From Lophium mytilinum (Eukaryota; Ascomycota; Dothideomycetes; Mytilinidiales; Mytilinidiaceae): a DNA stretch of 64,000 bases. The stretch is taken from positions 503,609 through 567,608 of the forward strand of contig MU004199.1 in the NCBI GenBank assembly GCA_010093605.1. The letters run 5' to 3'. The position numbers and the translations under genes were made by a program. Positions 44,367 to 54,122 of this stretch are shown piece by piece (positions within the stretch are counted from its first letter, which is position 1; every line of letters starts with the position of its first letter). Below the pieces are notes generated by a model that ran no database searches, was not told the origin of the DNA, and worked only from the letters and a program-made list of their open reading frames with translations.

Positions 44367-45674
44367 AATGGCAACTTATGATAACAAAGATTGAAGATCT
44401 AGGAAGAATCTTGGTAGGAAAGTAAGGGAATAACGAGTGATCCCTCACTTCTGAGCCCGAAAAGATAACTGCAAATGAAAGCTAGCGAGAAGGTTGAATA
44501 ATCAAAAGTAAAGATGGAGGGTAAGAAGGCATAATTCCGGAGTACTCTGATATGTACACGCGAAAGACCTCGCCGCAATTGCCTGTGAGTGCTGGGCAAG
44601 TCTATTACAAGCCTTGGAAAGAGTACACTTGTCGCGCGACAAAATATGGCGTCCAATTGAGGTACGTGAACTCAATCATTCAGCCGTTTTGGGCACAAGG
44701 CGTACAGAAAGAAGAGTACCATCCGACAAAGACCAGGTCGGCGCATAAATTGAACGCAGGAGCTCAAACAAGGTCCCGAGCGTTTCTTACGGCACAGCAA
44801 GGCTGAAGTACCAACAACTTACCTTGTATACACATCCATATTACGAGACTAGGGCATCATACCTGGGATGCTTCGGAGAGCACCGAACTCTGATACGAGT
44901 GGCCCTTTCGCTCTACGATACGAGTGAAAGAGAATCTCGAGCATGTCCAAACGTAAACATTCTGCTTTGGATCAGGTGACTGCATTGAATGTAGCCTATC
45001 GTAGAACCAATTTTTCGTGTTATTTATCGCCATAATATTCTATCGCTTCTCCATAAGGCTGGCCTCAGCTCGGTTGACGAGCAAGAGCTCTTCGTGGTAG
45101 CACGGATGCTTGTTGTCGCTCGGTGTGTGTGACTATTGCGTATTGACTGCTACGAGGTCGAGGACCTACCGCAGCCACGGTGTCGAGGCTCTGACGTTTC
45201 TGGAACGTGCCGAGCAAATCCTCCGTGACGGTCTGCTCACCTTGGACTACTATGGGCGCTAATTGTAAAATTTGCGCTTGGAATGGAGGGATCGTATGTT
45301 GATTTCGTCGTTGTTGGGCTGAGAAGCTTCTATGCGGCGAGGTCAAGAGGAGGGATCTCGGCGCTTCCAGCGGAGCCAAGCTCGTGCCAAGCTGTGCCAA
45401 GCTATTCCGCTATTCTTGTCACCGAAGCTTTGACGCCCGCGACAGGAGGCGGCGAAGCGCAGAGGTTTCAACACCAGCTCGCGCGCTTAGAAACTGTTCT
45501 GGATTGGCACCACCGACTCCCTTGCGTGTTTTGCGCGCGTAGGACTGATACCGACAGGATGGACAGTATTTATTTTCCATGTGCCTAGGCGTCCTCGTGG
45601 CGGCACCATGTACATAGGTATGGCCGGGTCATAGCCTGTTCGGCCCTCTTCAACCTCTCTCAAGTCCACTGAAT
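44367..45674. other. Intergenic between divergent secreted-protein genes
   Basis: About 1.3 kb upstream of two genes for secreted proteins. An open frame at 45065-45400 (minus) has no family signature and is not called. No repeats noticed. Confidence 0.5.
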
Positions 45675-46799
45675 ATGCTTTCTAACCCTTCAATCGCTTT
45701 TATCTTCCTTTCTATTGCTTGCGCAAAGCATGCACACGCTGTTGTAGCTTCAACATCTTTGTCAAAAATTGCGACCCCAACTACCCGAAGCCTTGTACCC
45801 ACCGTCACAGATGAAGGCTTCTGGTTTCCGCTGGTCGGTCTCTCAGACGACATCTCCAAACCATGGGGCGCAAACATTTCCACCCTTCATGCTGGCTCAT
45901 ACGACCTGAAATTCACTCCCTACGCGATAGAGGTCAATGACGGCAATCCTATCTCTTCCGCAGCGGCCTCGGCAACCGACTCTGCAGTCATTTTTGAAAT
46001 GCAGCATTCGAACGGCGGATCATCCAATGCTGATCAGATCCTTGTCGTTGCTCCAACAGACGACCAAACGGTTCTGCTTGGTCCGAACTCTCATCTCAAC
46101 GTCACTTCGCCAGACAAAGACAACCTAGCCAGCTCAACCGTGCCTTTCGGCTTGAACCTTGGAAGGAACAGCACCTGGAACGGCTCCATCACTCTAAACG
46201 GCTACTACGACGCCGCACGCATCAACTCTACATCCTGGATCTCCGTCGACCCCTACACCCGCATCAACGGTAATACCACCATCCTCTCGTCTGGAATGCA
46301 GATCGTGGAGATCTTCCTCCGCGGCCGAAACCCCAGCATCAGTTCTCGAGCGCGCAACGCCACTTTCGACTTCAACAGCGACGCGATTGTGCTTCCGAAC
46401 GGATTCGACTGTGGCGATAACATCGCCGTTAATATCATCTCGGACACGAACGATGCGCTGGTCAACTATGATATTGCCGTGCCGGGCTATTTGATGGATG
46501 CTGAGGGCCGATGTCGAACTCATAAGCATAGTGATGATGATCTTGCTGATATCACACTGGGTCGGCCGTTCTTCCAAGCTGCTTATGCGTACGTCAACGA
46601 GACTGGAGCGTTATTCCTCGCACAGGCGAATGACTACGACCTGCCAATCGATGCGAAACAGTTCGACGCCTCGGCGGCGCTGGCTCCTCCTGCGTCCCCT
46701 CCCCCAGCGAAGCATTCCTCGGCGTCAGGATCTTATCCGCTGGCCGGAACGTCAGCGCTTTTCTTCATTCTGCTTCTATTCTTAGCTTCCAACCTGTAA
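45675..46799 (+). CDS. GPI-anchored pepsin-fold-like protein lacking catalytic motifs
   Basis: Single exon, 374 residues. Signal peptide at about 1-22 (MLSNPSIAFIFLSIACAKHAHA). Strand pattern resembles aspartic protease A1 proteins (FWFPLVGLS, NATFDFNSDAIVLPNGFDCG, then ITLGRPFFQAAYAYVNETG and LFLAQAND close to the C-terminus), but neither DTG nor DSG active-site motif is present. The C-terminal Ser/Ala/Pro-rich stretch followed by a hydrophobic tail (ALFFILLLFLASNL) fits a GPI-anchor signal. At least seven NxS/T sites. Probably a wall or membrane surface protein without protease activity. Family reading is by fold resemblance only. Confidence 0.72.
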   Translation: MLSNPSIAFIFLSIACAKHAHAVVASTSLSKIATPTTRSLVPTVTDEGFWFPLVGLSDDISKPWGANISTLHAGSYDLKFTPYAIEVNDGNPISSAAASATDSAVIFEMQHSNGGSSNADQILVVAPTDDQTVLLGPNSHLNVTSPDKDNLASSTVPFGLNLGRNSTWNGSITLNGYYDAARINSTSWISVDPYTRINGNTTILSSGMQIVEIFLRGRNPSISSRARNATFDFNSDAIVLPNGFDCGDNIAVNIISDTNDALVNYDIAVPGYLMDAEGRCRTHKHSDDDLADITLGRPFFQAAYAYVNETGALFLAQANDYDLPIDAKQFDASAALAPPASPPPAKHSSASGSYPLAGTSALFFILLLFLASNL

Positions 46800-47636
46800 C
46801 CCTATTATCTAAATCGAACCGACGCCAACAGGGCCAGCTGAACTTAGGTATGCGCTGTGTTGGTAGCCGGATGGAACACATTTGTAGCGACGGCGCTCGA
46901 GGCGTTAATTGAAGCTTTTCTTGTACCTTATAGAATTGTCATCTTTCTATGCTCCGGAATATAGTGCCTTATTTCTAAGACCTTACTACTACGCTAAATC
47001 AGCATCTTGTCTCATCATTAGACCGTCTTTAAGCGCATGACAACTTTCTAATATAAGCTGTCAATACTTCCAAATTTTACCGCAAGTTTTACCGTATGCT
47101 CTCGAAACAGTGAGACGCCACTCTTGGCACGCTATCTCAAGCATAAATTTTCAGCGTATCAAGTCAACGCCAGCGACTTGAATTGTGGGCCACCCGCCCC
47201 TGAGCCAGTCTGACATCTCCGCTAGGATCCACTCTCCAACGCTCTTGAGTTTAGGGGATCGACTAGCGTGCCAAGAGAGGCGTCTCACTGTTTCGAGAGC
47301 ATACGGTATATCGTGCTAAAGCACAGCAGACGTGGATGAGTGTCGCTTAAAATAGCCGTCTTCGCAGTTTCATGATTTGTTTTATTACCTAGGTAAAGTT
47401 GAACTTAGTGTGGGCGGCAACCTGTCACCATGTCATGAAATCGAGCCCCATACATTCTGTCCGTTTGCCGCTGATACTGCGACTGCGCTGCATTATATTG
47501 CTGTACCTGCATTTCCCGAAACTCATACTTCTTTTGCAAAGCAGCAAGCTCCTCCTCTCACCTTGCAGTTAATGCTTTGGTTCGCGATTAGACTACTGAA
47601 CCCACAACCACAGCTGTAAACCACGACAACGGCACG
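46800..47636. other. Intergenic with intact MITE
   Basis: About 840 bp. The 215-bp element at 47092-47306 is the main content. The downstream 330 bp are the leader of the F-box gene. Confidence 0.6.
47092..47306. mobile_element. MITE with near-perfect 43-bp terminal inverted repeats and TA duplication
   Basis: Left end 47092-47134 and right end 47264-47306 are inverted repeats with one mismatch in 43 bases (ends CCGTATGCTCTCGAAACAGT). TA dinucleotides flank both sides (47090-47091 and 47307-47308), as for Tc1/mariner-type insertion. The 129-bp interior encodes nothing. High identity of the ends implies a recent insertion. Confidence 0.92.
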
Positions 47637-49078
47637 ATGTCCCCAATTACAGATCTCCCGTGTGAGTTGGTAGCTTCCATCCTGCGGAATCTCGACAATT
47701 TCAGCTCCCTCCTGCCATCCCTTCTTGCCTGCCGCCACTTCTACTCGTCGTTCACGGAGAATCCAAGGATTCAAAGCGAGGTCTTGCAGCGACAAGTCAC
47801 ACCAGCTCTACTGCCCTATTCAATCGCCTTGATGGAAGCATCGCGTCTGCCACGTCCGCGAACCGCCGCCTCAATCCACACACTACTCGACACTCTTTAC
47901 AAAGATCCAGCCCAACTCATAGCTCGGTTGCAAACGATGCCACTTCCCATGGTGCTGAGAATGGGATGCACGCATAATGTGATCCACGACCTCGCAGCTG
48001 AGTTTGCGACCGACGCTTGGGGCCTTCTGCTGCAGGGAGACTCGCGAGTGTCCGGCGACCTGAGCCTTTCATCCAAGGAGGAATTTCGGTTTCATCGAGC
48101 CTTCTACCGCGTCGAACTGTTTTTCCAACTTTTCCGCGACTATCAGGGAGGAGAGGCTGGCCTTTTGGAGGCGCGCGAGTTTCAGCAGTTTCTTTCCAGA
48201 CACCCACCGTGGGAAAACGAGCAGCTCGGCTGCGTCCATGACTTCCTCGAGAAAAGGCTTTCTGAAGGTTGGTCGAGCCCTCACGAATGGCCAGCATTTT
48301 GGTGCCCCATTTGGTTTGGTTTCTAATACTCTTATGCAGCGTCCTTGGATGTCGTCGCCCATGACATTGAATTTGGTGAATACGAAATCGACTATCTCGA
48401 GTTTGGCGGTGAGAATTATTGGAAGCAGCTTTGGGTAGGTTTCATTCGACTGTTTAGCAACAGGAGGAGCTGCTTCAACAAGTCGGCATATCGCTAATAC
48501 ATAGACTCTAGATGTCGCAGGGAGTCCACTTCATTTATCAACTGCTAAATGAAGACTCTTACGAAGCCAAAAAAGCTTTATTGAAGTCTGCATTTAGCAG
48601 TAAGCCCATCTACCTCCACGATGCTCTTAGCAGTCCGGCTGGTGACACCGATTACGATCACGTTATACTGGAAGACTATGACCATGTACAAATAGAGGCT
48701 TTGGCTCCACGCCGCGATGATCAGGACACCGACAAGGGACCATTTTCAGCCTGGTTTAGCGACTACCGATCCTTGCCTCGTGACGCATGGGTCATGTTTT
48801 CCGACAAAGCTGGGCTGCGAGAACGTGCTTACGTGCTGTGGGACTCGGATCGCATAAAGCGTTTCAACTTGATGAACGTGTTCTCAAGCGTACCAGAAGA
48901 TCCGAGCTATCTTTGTACTGACGAAGACATTGTTGACGACATGCGGACCTCATTCGACGAGCGGTCGAAGATATGGCAGAAGGGCGGCTCGGGTTATTGG
49001 AGCAAAAATGATACTTCTAAAGTAGAATGGCCGAGCAAACCCATATTGAAAACAGTCAGCCCTGTCATTGAGGAATAA
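47637..49078 (+). CDS. F-box-like protein
   Basis: Three exons (47637-48267, 48340-48434, 48512-49078) give 430 residues. The N-terminus (about 5-45) looks like an F-box: ITDLPCELVASILRNLDNFS then LLACRHFYSSF. This would recruit Skp1 in an SCF ubiquitin ligase. The rest is helical, without known repeats such as LRR or WD40, and resembles lineage-specific fungal F-box proteins (FFQLFRDYQGGEAGLLEA). No signal peptide. Substrates unknown. Both introns have good borders and preserve frame. Confidence 0.75.
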
Positions 49079-50344
49079 GCCAAGATAGATAGCAGCAACA
49101 TGTATGAAGTTTCTGGTTGGTCTTCTGGAGCTTGATCTGTTTTGTTTCATCGATACTTCTTTCCAATGCAATAATGTTCCCCCTGATCCTACCAAAGTGC
49201 TCTCAAAAACATCGTGTTCGGCGAACAACCGTCGAAAGTTTCGTAGTAGTGATAATAAGGGGAGCATGTGATCCTGGCTGAATGAATCACTGCCTCTACC
49301 TCAATACAAGCCTGGGCCACGTCTTCACACTCCTCAATTGACATCGTCTCCCTTAACCACCCCCTCCGCCATCTCCTCCCCCACCCCCTCCATCTCCGCC
49401 CCCTCCCCCATCGCCTCCTCCGCCCCCTCCAGAATCCCCACCCCAACCTCCACCTCCATCCCCTCCTCAGTGATAGCCTCCTCCGCAACCGCCGCCGTTG
49501 TACCGATTCGATCTACGCAGTCGAGCCGGCTACGGGCCCTAGCTAGGTTTGGAGGTAAAGCAGCCCATCGGAGCACTGGAACGCGAATACTAACGACGGG
49601 AAAAGAATGATATTGAAAAATGAAGAAGTTTCGAGATGTCAGGATACGTATGTGTGACTTTTCTTGAGGATGCGTTGATTGATATGGTTGCAGTAAAGAT
49701 TCTAGGTTGGTTGATAGAAATATCGACATGGAAATGGAAAGTACTTTTATACATTAAGCCTCTATTGCGTTTCGATGGCAGTACGAGTAAGGCTTGACCG
49801 AGTTGGATGCGCGGTCAAGTGATGTGGTGGCTGTCTAACTCAGCGCGGCTGTGCAAGGCAGACCGAGATGGTTACGTTCGAGCCTCAGGTGCAGCGCTAC
49901 GAGGGTCTATCTCACACAGGTAATGTGTGCCTAGTTTACGCGATTGCGGCTTTTATCTGACGTCGTCTTCATAACTCACGCCCCGTTATACACCATACTA
50001 TGCTCTTAGTATCACACCGCCTCAGGATCGATGTATGCGTCTCATGTTGTACGTACACTCTATCTAGAGAAGAACAGCGAGATCTTGAAATCTCATCATG
50101 TCGATATCGAGTGGGTGTTTCTTATTTCTCGTGTATTTTAAATATTCCCAACCGTGCCTTCGATTTCGATGAGAGCTTTCGCTATGGTCTAAGGTAGGTT
50201 GTAGAAGCAGTACTCACGAAAACGCCAATGCAGTAGAAAAGATGACTCCCTTATCCCAATAACGCCAGCTACGCATCACGCGGAGGTAACAACCGGGTAT
50301 CAAGCTCTGTTCGTCAACCCAAGCAATCCCAAAACACGCATCCC
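49079..50344. other. Intergenic between convergent genes, with low-complexity tract
   Basis: About 1.3 kb. 49350-49480 is a strongly pyrimidine-biased low-complexity tract rich in CCCC and CTCC. Open frames across it are compositional artefacts (Arg/Gly or Glu/Gly-rich). Nothing else identified. Confidence 0.55.
49350..49480. repeat. Pyrimidine-rich low-complexity tract
   Basis: Plus strand is dominated by short CCCC, CTCC and ATCCCC runs with hardly any G. Directly visible composition; no repeat unit of fixed length. Confidence 0.7.
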
Positions 50345-52066
50345 CTACCGAATCATCCGAAACAAATGCCCTTCGGTGCTATACACCCACTTATCCAAGC
50401 TCCCCACGCTCGGATCTTTGAAGATAAGCCACAAGTACTTGAGCGTTTCAGCGCCCCAAAAGCTCTCCTGCTCATCTTTCCAATTCGATTCGTCGCCCTT
50501 GAGAGTGACGTCCCGCAATGCGGAGTAGCCGTATTTGGTCTTGCAGTGTCTTTCGAAGGCGCGGAAGGCATCCCAGGCCCAGTCGCGGTAACGTTCTTCG
50601 CCGGTGATGCGGTAGCCATAGAAGAGACTTTCGACGTACTCAGGCCGGAGCTTGAATTGCGCGTTGACCATCCAGATTCCTGTGTCGCTCAGTTCCCGGA
50701 GCTGGCGGTCGCTCGCGGGCTGGAACGTCGCGTTGTCGTAGCCGAATTTGGGGATCCAAGACCAGTTCTCCGGACCGATGTGCGTGGGGGTGGAGGCGTA
50801 GGCATGACGGCAGCCTTCTAGCAGCGCCTGGCCCAAGGTGAGAAAATTTGGGTGGTTGAGGAAGCGGGCGCCTAGCATGATGTTCCCGGCTGCGAAGCAA
50901 GCGAGATGGGATTGTTCGTTGATAAACCAGTTGGCGTCTTGCTTCCCCATAAAAACATGCTGCTTTTTGTGGTTATCCTGGGGTGCGGAGCGTGATGCGA
51001 GGTTATGTCGTAGCGCCGTGACTGCGTCGGTCCATACCTCTTGGTAGAAGTGGGTGTAGAGGTCTCCTTGTGCTAGAAGGGCGATTTTGATGAGATATTC
51101 GTAGTATGAGTCGTGCCCGGCGTCCCAATGACGCACCCTGCCAACAGGTGCTCCGGTGATGATGTCGATGGGTGCGTCCACCATTCCAGGCCACGGCGTA
51201 TCGAACCTGTTCCATACCAGCGGAGCCCAAGCACGAGTGGCATTGTTGACGTAAGCAGCGTTTCCAGTGAGTCGACTCAGGACTCGATTTTCGAGGATGT
51301 TGGATCCGGCGCGGGCGGGCCCTATGGAAGGATTTTTGTAGTGGGGTTTAGAGGGATCGAGAAGGTAGACGGAGGGAGGGTCTGGAGACCCTTCGTCTGT
51401 AGTGAAGTTGACACGAGGCCAAACCATACCCGTAGGAGTGTCAAAAGAGGGTGCGAGCTTGTCGGCGAGTGTAACAGCTTGGGCAAGGAGGGCGTCCCGC
51501 TTGCTGTTGGTGATGATACCAGGAGGGACAGTACCGGCGTCAATGAGATCGACGATGGACAACAATCCACCCAGATATCTGATTGTAGTTTCAAATGGGT
51601 CCACCAGACCGTACGCGGTTGTGAAGTCGACTTTGTTGATGATATGATCCACCTCGAGCTCCAGCTCATCCCACATTCCCATCAATGCGAGAGTAGAAGC
51701 GGTATCAACGATAAAGGCACCCCACCCGTTCCTGCTTGTACCATTGCCACCAGAGACAGGCTTAATGTCGTCGTAACCCCATGCGTGTTCCCGGTATTTG
51801 GAGAAGGTGTGTTTCATGGCCTCTCGGACTTGAGTCGCCTTCTCCTCATCGGCATGTCCACTGCCATTTCTCCACCCTTCGTACTGGATTTGTGCGCCCA
51901 GTGGTGCGTGTCTCTTCTTGTGGCCGCTGCTCTCGGAGCCAGTGAAGCCTCGTAGTATTAGGTAGAATGTGATGATTAGGAAGGCGGCCAGGAGCTTGAA
52001 GCTCGACGTGGGGTTGCGGCGAAAACTGGGCATCCTGGACTCGAGGAAATGGTAGACGGATGACAC
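50345..52066 (-). CDS. Class I alpha-mannosidase, GH47 family
   Basis: Alpha-1,2-mannosidase-like enzyme of the ER/Golgi that trims N-glycans, or a related ER quality-control member. Single exon, 573 residues. Residues about 23-41 form a signal-anchor span (LLAAFLIITFYLIL) after a basic N-terminus, as in type II Golgi/ER proteins. Family landmarks: KYREHAWGYDDIKPVSG, NGWGAFIVDTASTLALMGM, VRHWDAGHDSYYEYLIK, RPEYVESLFYGYRITG, ESFWGAETLKYLWLIF and the terminal calcium-binding YSTEGHLF (Thr near 564). A second ATG 11 codons downstream (MPSFRRNP) is an alternative start. The gene is divergent from a small membrane protein, sharing about 380 bp of upstream DNA. Confidence 0.93.
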   Translation of the reverse strand: MSSVYHFLESRMPSFRRNPTSSFKLLAAFLIITFYLILRGFTGSESSGHKKRHAPLGAQIQYEGWRNGSGHADEEKATQVREAMKHTFSKYREHAWGYDDIKPVSGGNGTSRNGWGAFIVDTASTLALMGMWDELELEVDHIINKVDFTTAYGLVDPFETTIRYLGGLLSIVDLIDAGTVPPGIITNSKRDALLAQAVTLADKLAPSFDTPTGMVWPRVNFTTDEGSPDPPSVYLLDPSKPHYKNPSIGPARAGSNILENRVLSRLTGNAAYVNNATRAWAPLVWNRFDTPWPGMVDAPIDIITGAPVGRVRHWDAGHDSYYEYLIKIALLAQGDLYTHFYQEVWTDAVTALRHNLASRSAPQDNHKKQHVFMGKQDANWFINEQSHLACFAAGNIMLGARFLNHPNFLTLGQALLEGCRHAYASTPTHIGPENWSWIPKFGYDNATFQPASDRQLRELSDTGIWMVNAQFKLRPEYVESLFYGYRITGEERYRDWAWDAFRAFERHCKTKYGYSALRDVTLKGDESNWKDEQESFWGAETLKYLWLIFKDPSVGSLDKWVYSTEGHLFRMIR

Positions 52067-52443
52067 GTAGTGAGCGAAGCTTGGAGTAAGGATAGCGAGC
52101 GCATTGGAGGTGCTTCGATCGTGGCAGAGAGGGGATCGTGTCGTCGTGTCCTGTAGGAAGGGTTCAGGCCATCCGCGCTGGAGTTGGCTGCCGACGAGCT
52201 TTCATAGAGACGTAAGGAGCGAACGCAAGCCTTTCGAAAAGAGCTGTCGCCAAGTAAGAAGCGGCGGGATCTGAGTGTTCAGAGTCGTGGAAAGGGGAGA
52301 AACCGGCTTGCTCAATGCCAATCCTAGCACGATGTCATCGTCGTGAAGCTCAAGCGAGATGAACCTCGATAGCTTTCTTCGTCCCTCGCTCCATCCTTCG
52401 TTGACCACAACAACACACGAGTCCGCGCGTTCTGTCGCGTAAC
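52067..52443. promoter_or_regulatory. Shared divergent promoter region
   Basis: 377 bp separate the start codons of the GH47 gene and the small membrane protein on opposite strands. Both promoters must lie here. No specific factor site is assigned. Confidence 0.55.
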
Positions 52444-52713
52444 ATGTCGCTCTGGCAGTAGGTGCATGCCCTCAATTGGAAATATCGAGACTGACTAGCT
52501 CGCAGGAAGTACCGCGCCCTCGCACCGCGAACGCGCATGCTCATTGGAGCCGGAGTAGTAGCATACGCGGGGCTGGGCATCTTCCTGTCTGATGTCGCCG
52601 AGCAGAAGTTTGACATGGTGCCCACTGAGAAGGACAAAGAAGAGCTGAGGAGTGTGATACCCAAGATCAGGCTGGTGGACCGAGATGATGTATTGTCGAG
52701 GGATGATTCATGA
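52444..52713 (+). CDS. Small single-span membrane protein, conserved in fungi
   Basis: Two exons: a 14-nt first exon (ATG TCG CTC TGG CA) at 52444-52457 and 52506-52713. The product has 73 residues: MSLWQKYRALAPRTRMLIGA, a hydrophobic span (about 18-34, AGVVAYAGLGIFLS), then an acidic/basic tail with DVAEQKFDMVPTEKDKEEL and IPKIRLVDRDD. I recall similar short proteins starting MSLWQ.YR.L.P.TR in other moulds, possibly mitochondrial, function unknown. The tiny first exon hides it from simple ORF searches. GTAGGT donor and CTCGCAG acceptor support the splice. Confidence 0.82.
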
Positions 52714-54104
52714 CACCCGATATCATGATGCTACCGCTTGGAGGATCAAAATAATTCACGTTTCACGACATCTGGTACGACTACACGAGGCGCTCCTTCA
52801 ATGCGCCAAAAGGGACGGAACTGCTCAGGGTACTATGCATGGCGACTTCGTCGTAGTTGGAGCTTCGATACCAGGTAATCTGTAAAATATGTTTAAGCAC
52901 TCCTTGCAATTACCTAGGGTGTTCAAGTGGGCCTTCAAAACTCCAAAGTCAATGTCAACCGCAAACAGTGTGAACCGGGCTATCTTTTGACTGGTCAAAG
53001 AGGTCATACTTGGCGTACTCCCTGACAGTGGTACCCAGACTGCAAAAGAGACGCGTGCGTACCTCTAGTCATCGCCAACAGGGTTTTTGAAACTCCAGGT
53101 ACGATAATAAACTCTAGATAGTGGGAGACAAGGCCACCGTTAGACTGACCGAAGAGACGCTAACTATAAACTCCTTGTAGTGGTGTCAAGCGAGCAAAAA
53201 TCAAGCCTGAGCAGTGCGATGACCGTGTGTCTAAACTGCTACATGCAGGGCAGTTCGATGCTCTAGAACTCTCACACTTTATCTTCTCGATTTTTGGCCC
53301 AAACTAAGAAACCCTCACCAACCGTCTAGCTTCAGCATCAGTAAGATTCTGAACAGTGCACAGATTTGCGACGGTCTTTGGGATGGGTATGCCGTCTGAC
53401 TAGGGCAGCGGCACGCGAAGAATACCTAGTATCCGTCCTATCTCTCTCAACTCGATATCGGTGGCCCTCACAACCTTTAGCAAAAGCTTCATGCTTGCTG
53501 GTATACCACTGCTGGGGCGTTTCCCACGGGCTTTCAGCAATTTACACGCGATTTAAACTCTAATACAGCAGAGGTTGAGCTGTTTAGGATACTTTCTTGA
53601 TCCATATTTTGCTTGGCAGCTGGATCACTCCTGACAGTGGTGTCTAGCAGCTATTCATATATCTGCAGTTCGGGTGAAAGACAGCCTGCCAATGCAACTG
53701 GTAACGATCTGGGGTACCCATAGCAAGGTCTATATATGTTACCTAAGTGGACACAAATGCCTTTTGCCCGGTGCTGGGCATGTCCGGACGTGTAAGTGTA
53801 TAAGATGCGAGGCTGTTATATAAGAATTGGGAGCGGTTATACAAGGGCTGATATTCAGGACTGCAACTAGCAGCTAGCATTTGAACATCTCATGTTGACA
53901 CCCTTTCACACCATCATTCTTGATCGAGTCAATTAGTCACGTGTCTTCATAAACGTTGATGATCTGCGGAGGCGTTATGCAGGGATCTCAGCCACGGCTG
54001 ATTCGCAACTTGTCGGGATCGTCTCTTGAAACACCCGACGTCAACTTCGTCCTTCGCTGTGAGGCAACTCTGTCACCCAAGAACCATCTTCCGGTCCTTT
54101 GTCG
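52714..54104. other. Intergenic, repeat-rich relic DNA
   Basis: About 1.4 kb. Contains family B copy 3 (53171-53243) and shorter related pieces near 53015-53050 and 53610-53640 (CTGACAGTGGT motif). The last part is the promoter of the Zn2Cys6 gene. No gene seen. Confidence 0.55.
53171..53243 (-). repeat. Dispersed degenerate repeat, family B copy 3 (fragment)
   Basis: The reverse complement matches the core of 23409-23640: ACACACGGTCATCGCACTGC against ACACACGGATATCGCACTCC, and GCTCGCTTGACACCACTACA against GGCTCACTTGACACCAGTGT. Confidence 0.6.
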
Positions 54105-54122
54105 ATGAAGACTTCGTTCTTG

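Noticed and set aside
45065-45400. 111-codon minus-strand frame between two secreted-protein genes
   Set aside because: Gln/Ser/Arg-rich, no recognised domain, no supporting introns; not enough to call a gene.
49334-49729. 131-codon minus-strand frame ending in Glu/Gly/Val-rich sequence
   Set aside because: The second half is a translation of the pyrimidine-rich tract; no domain or conserved start.
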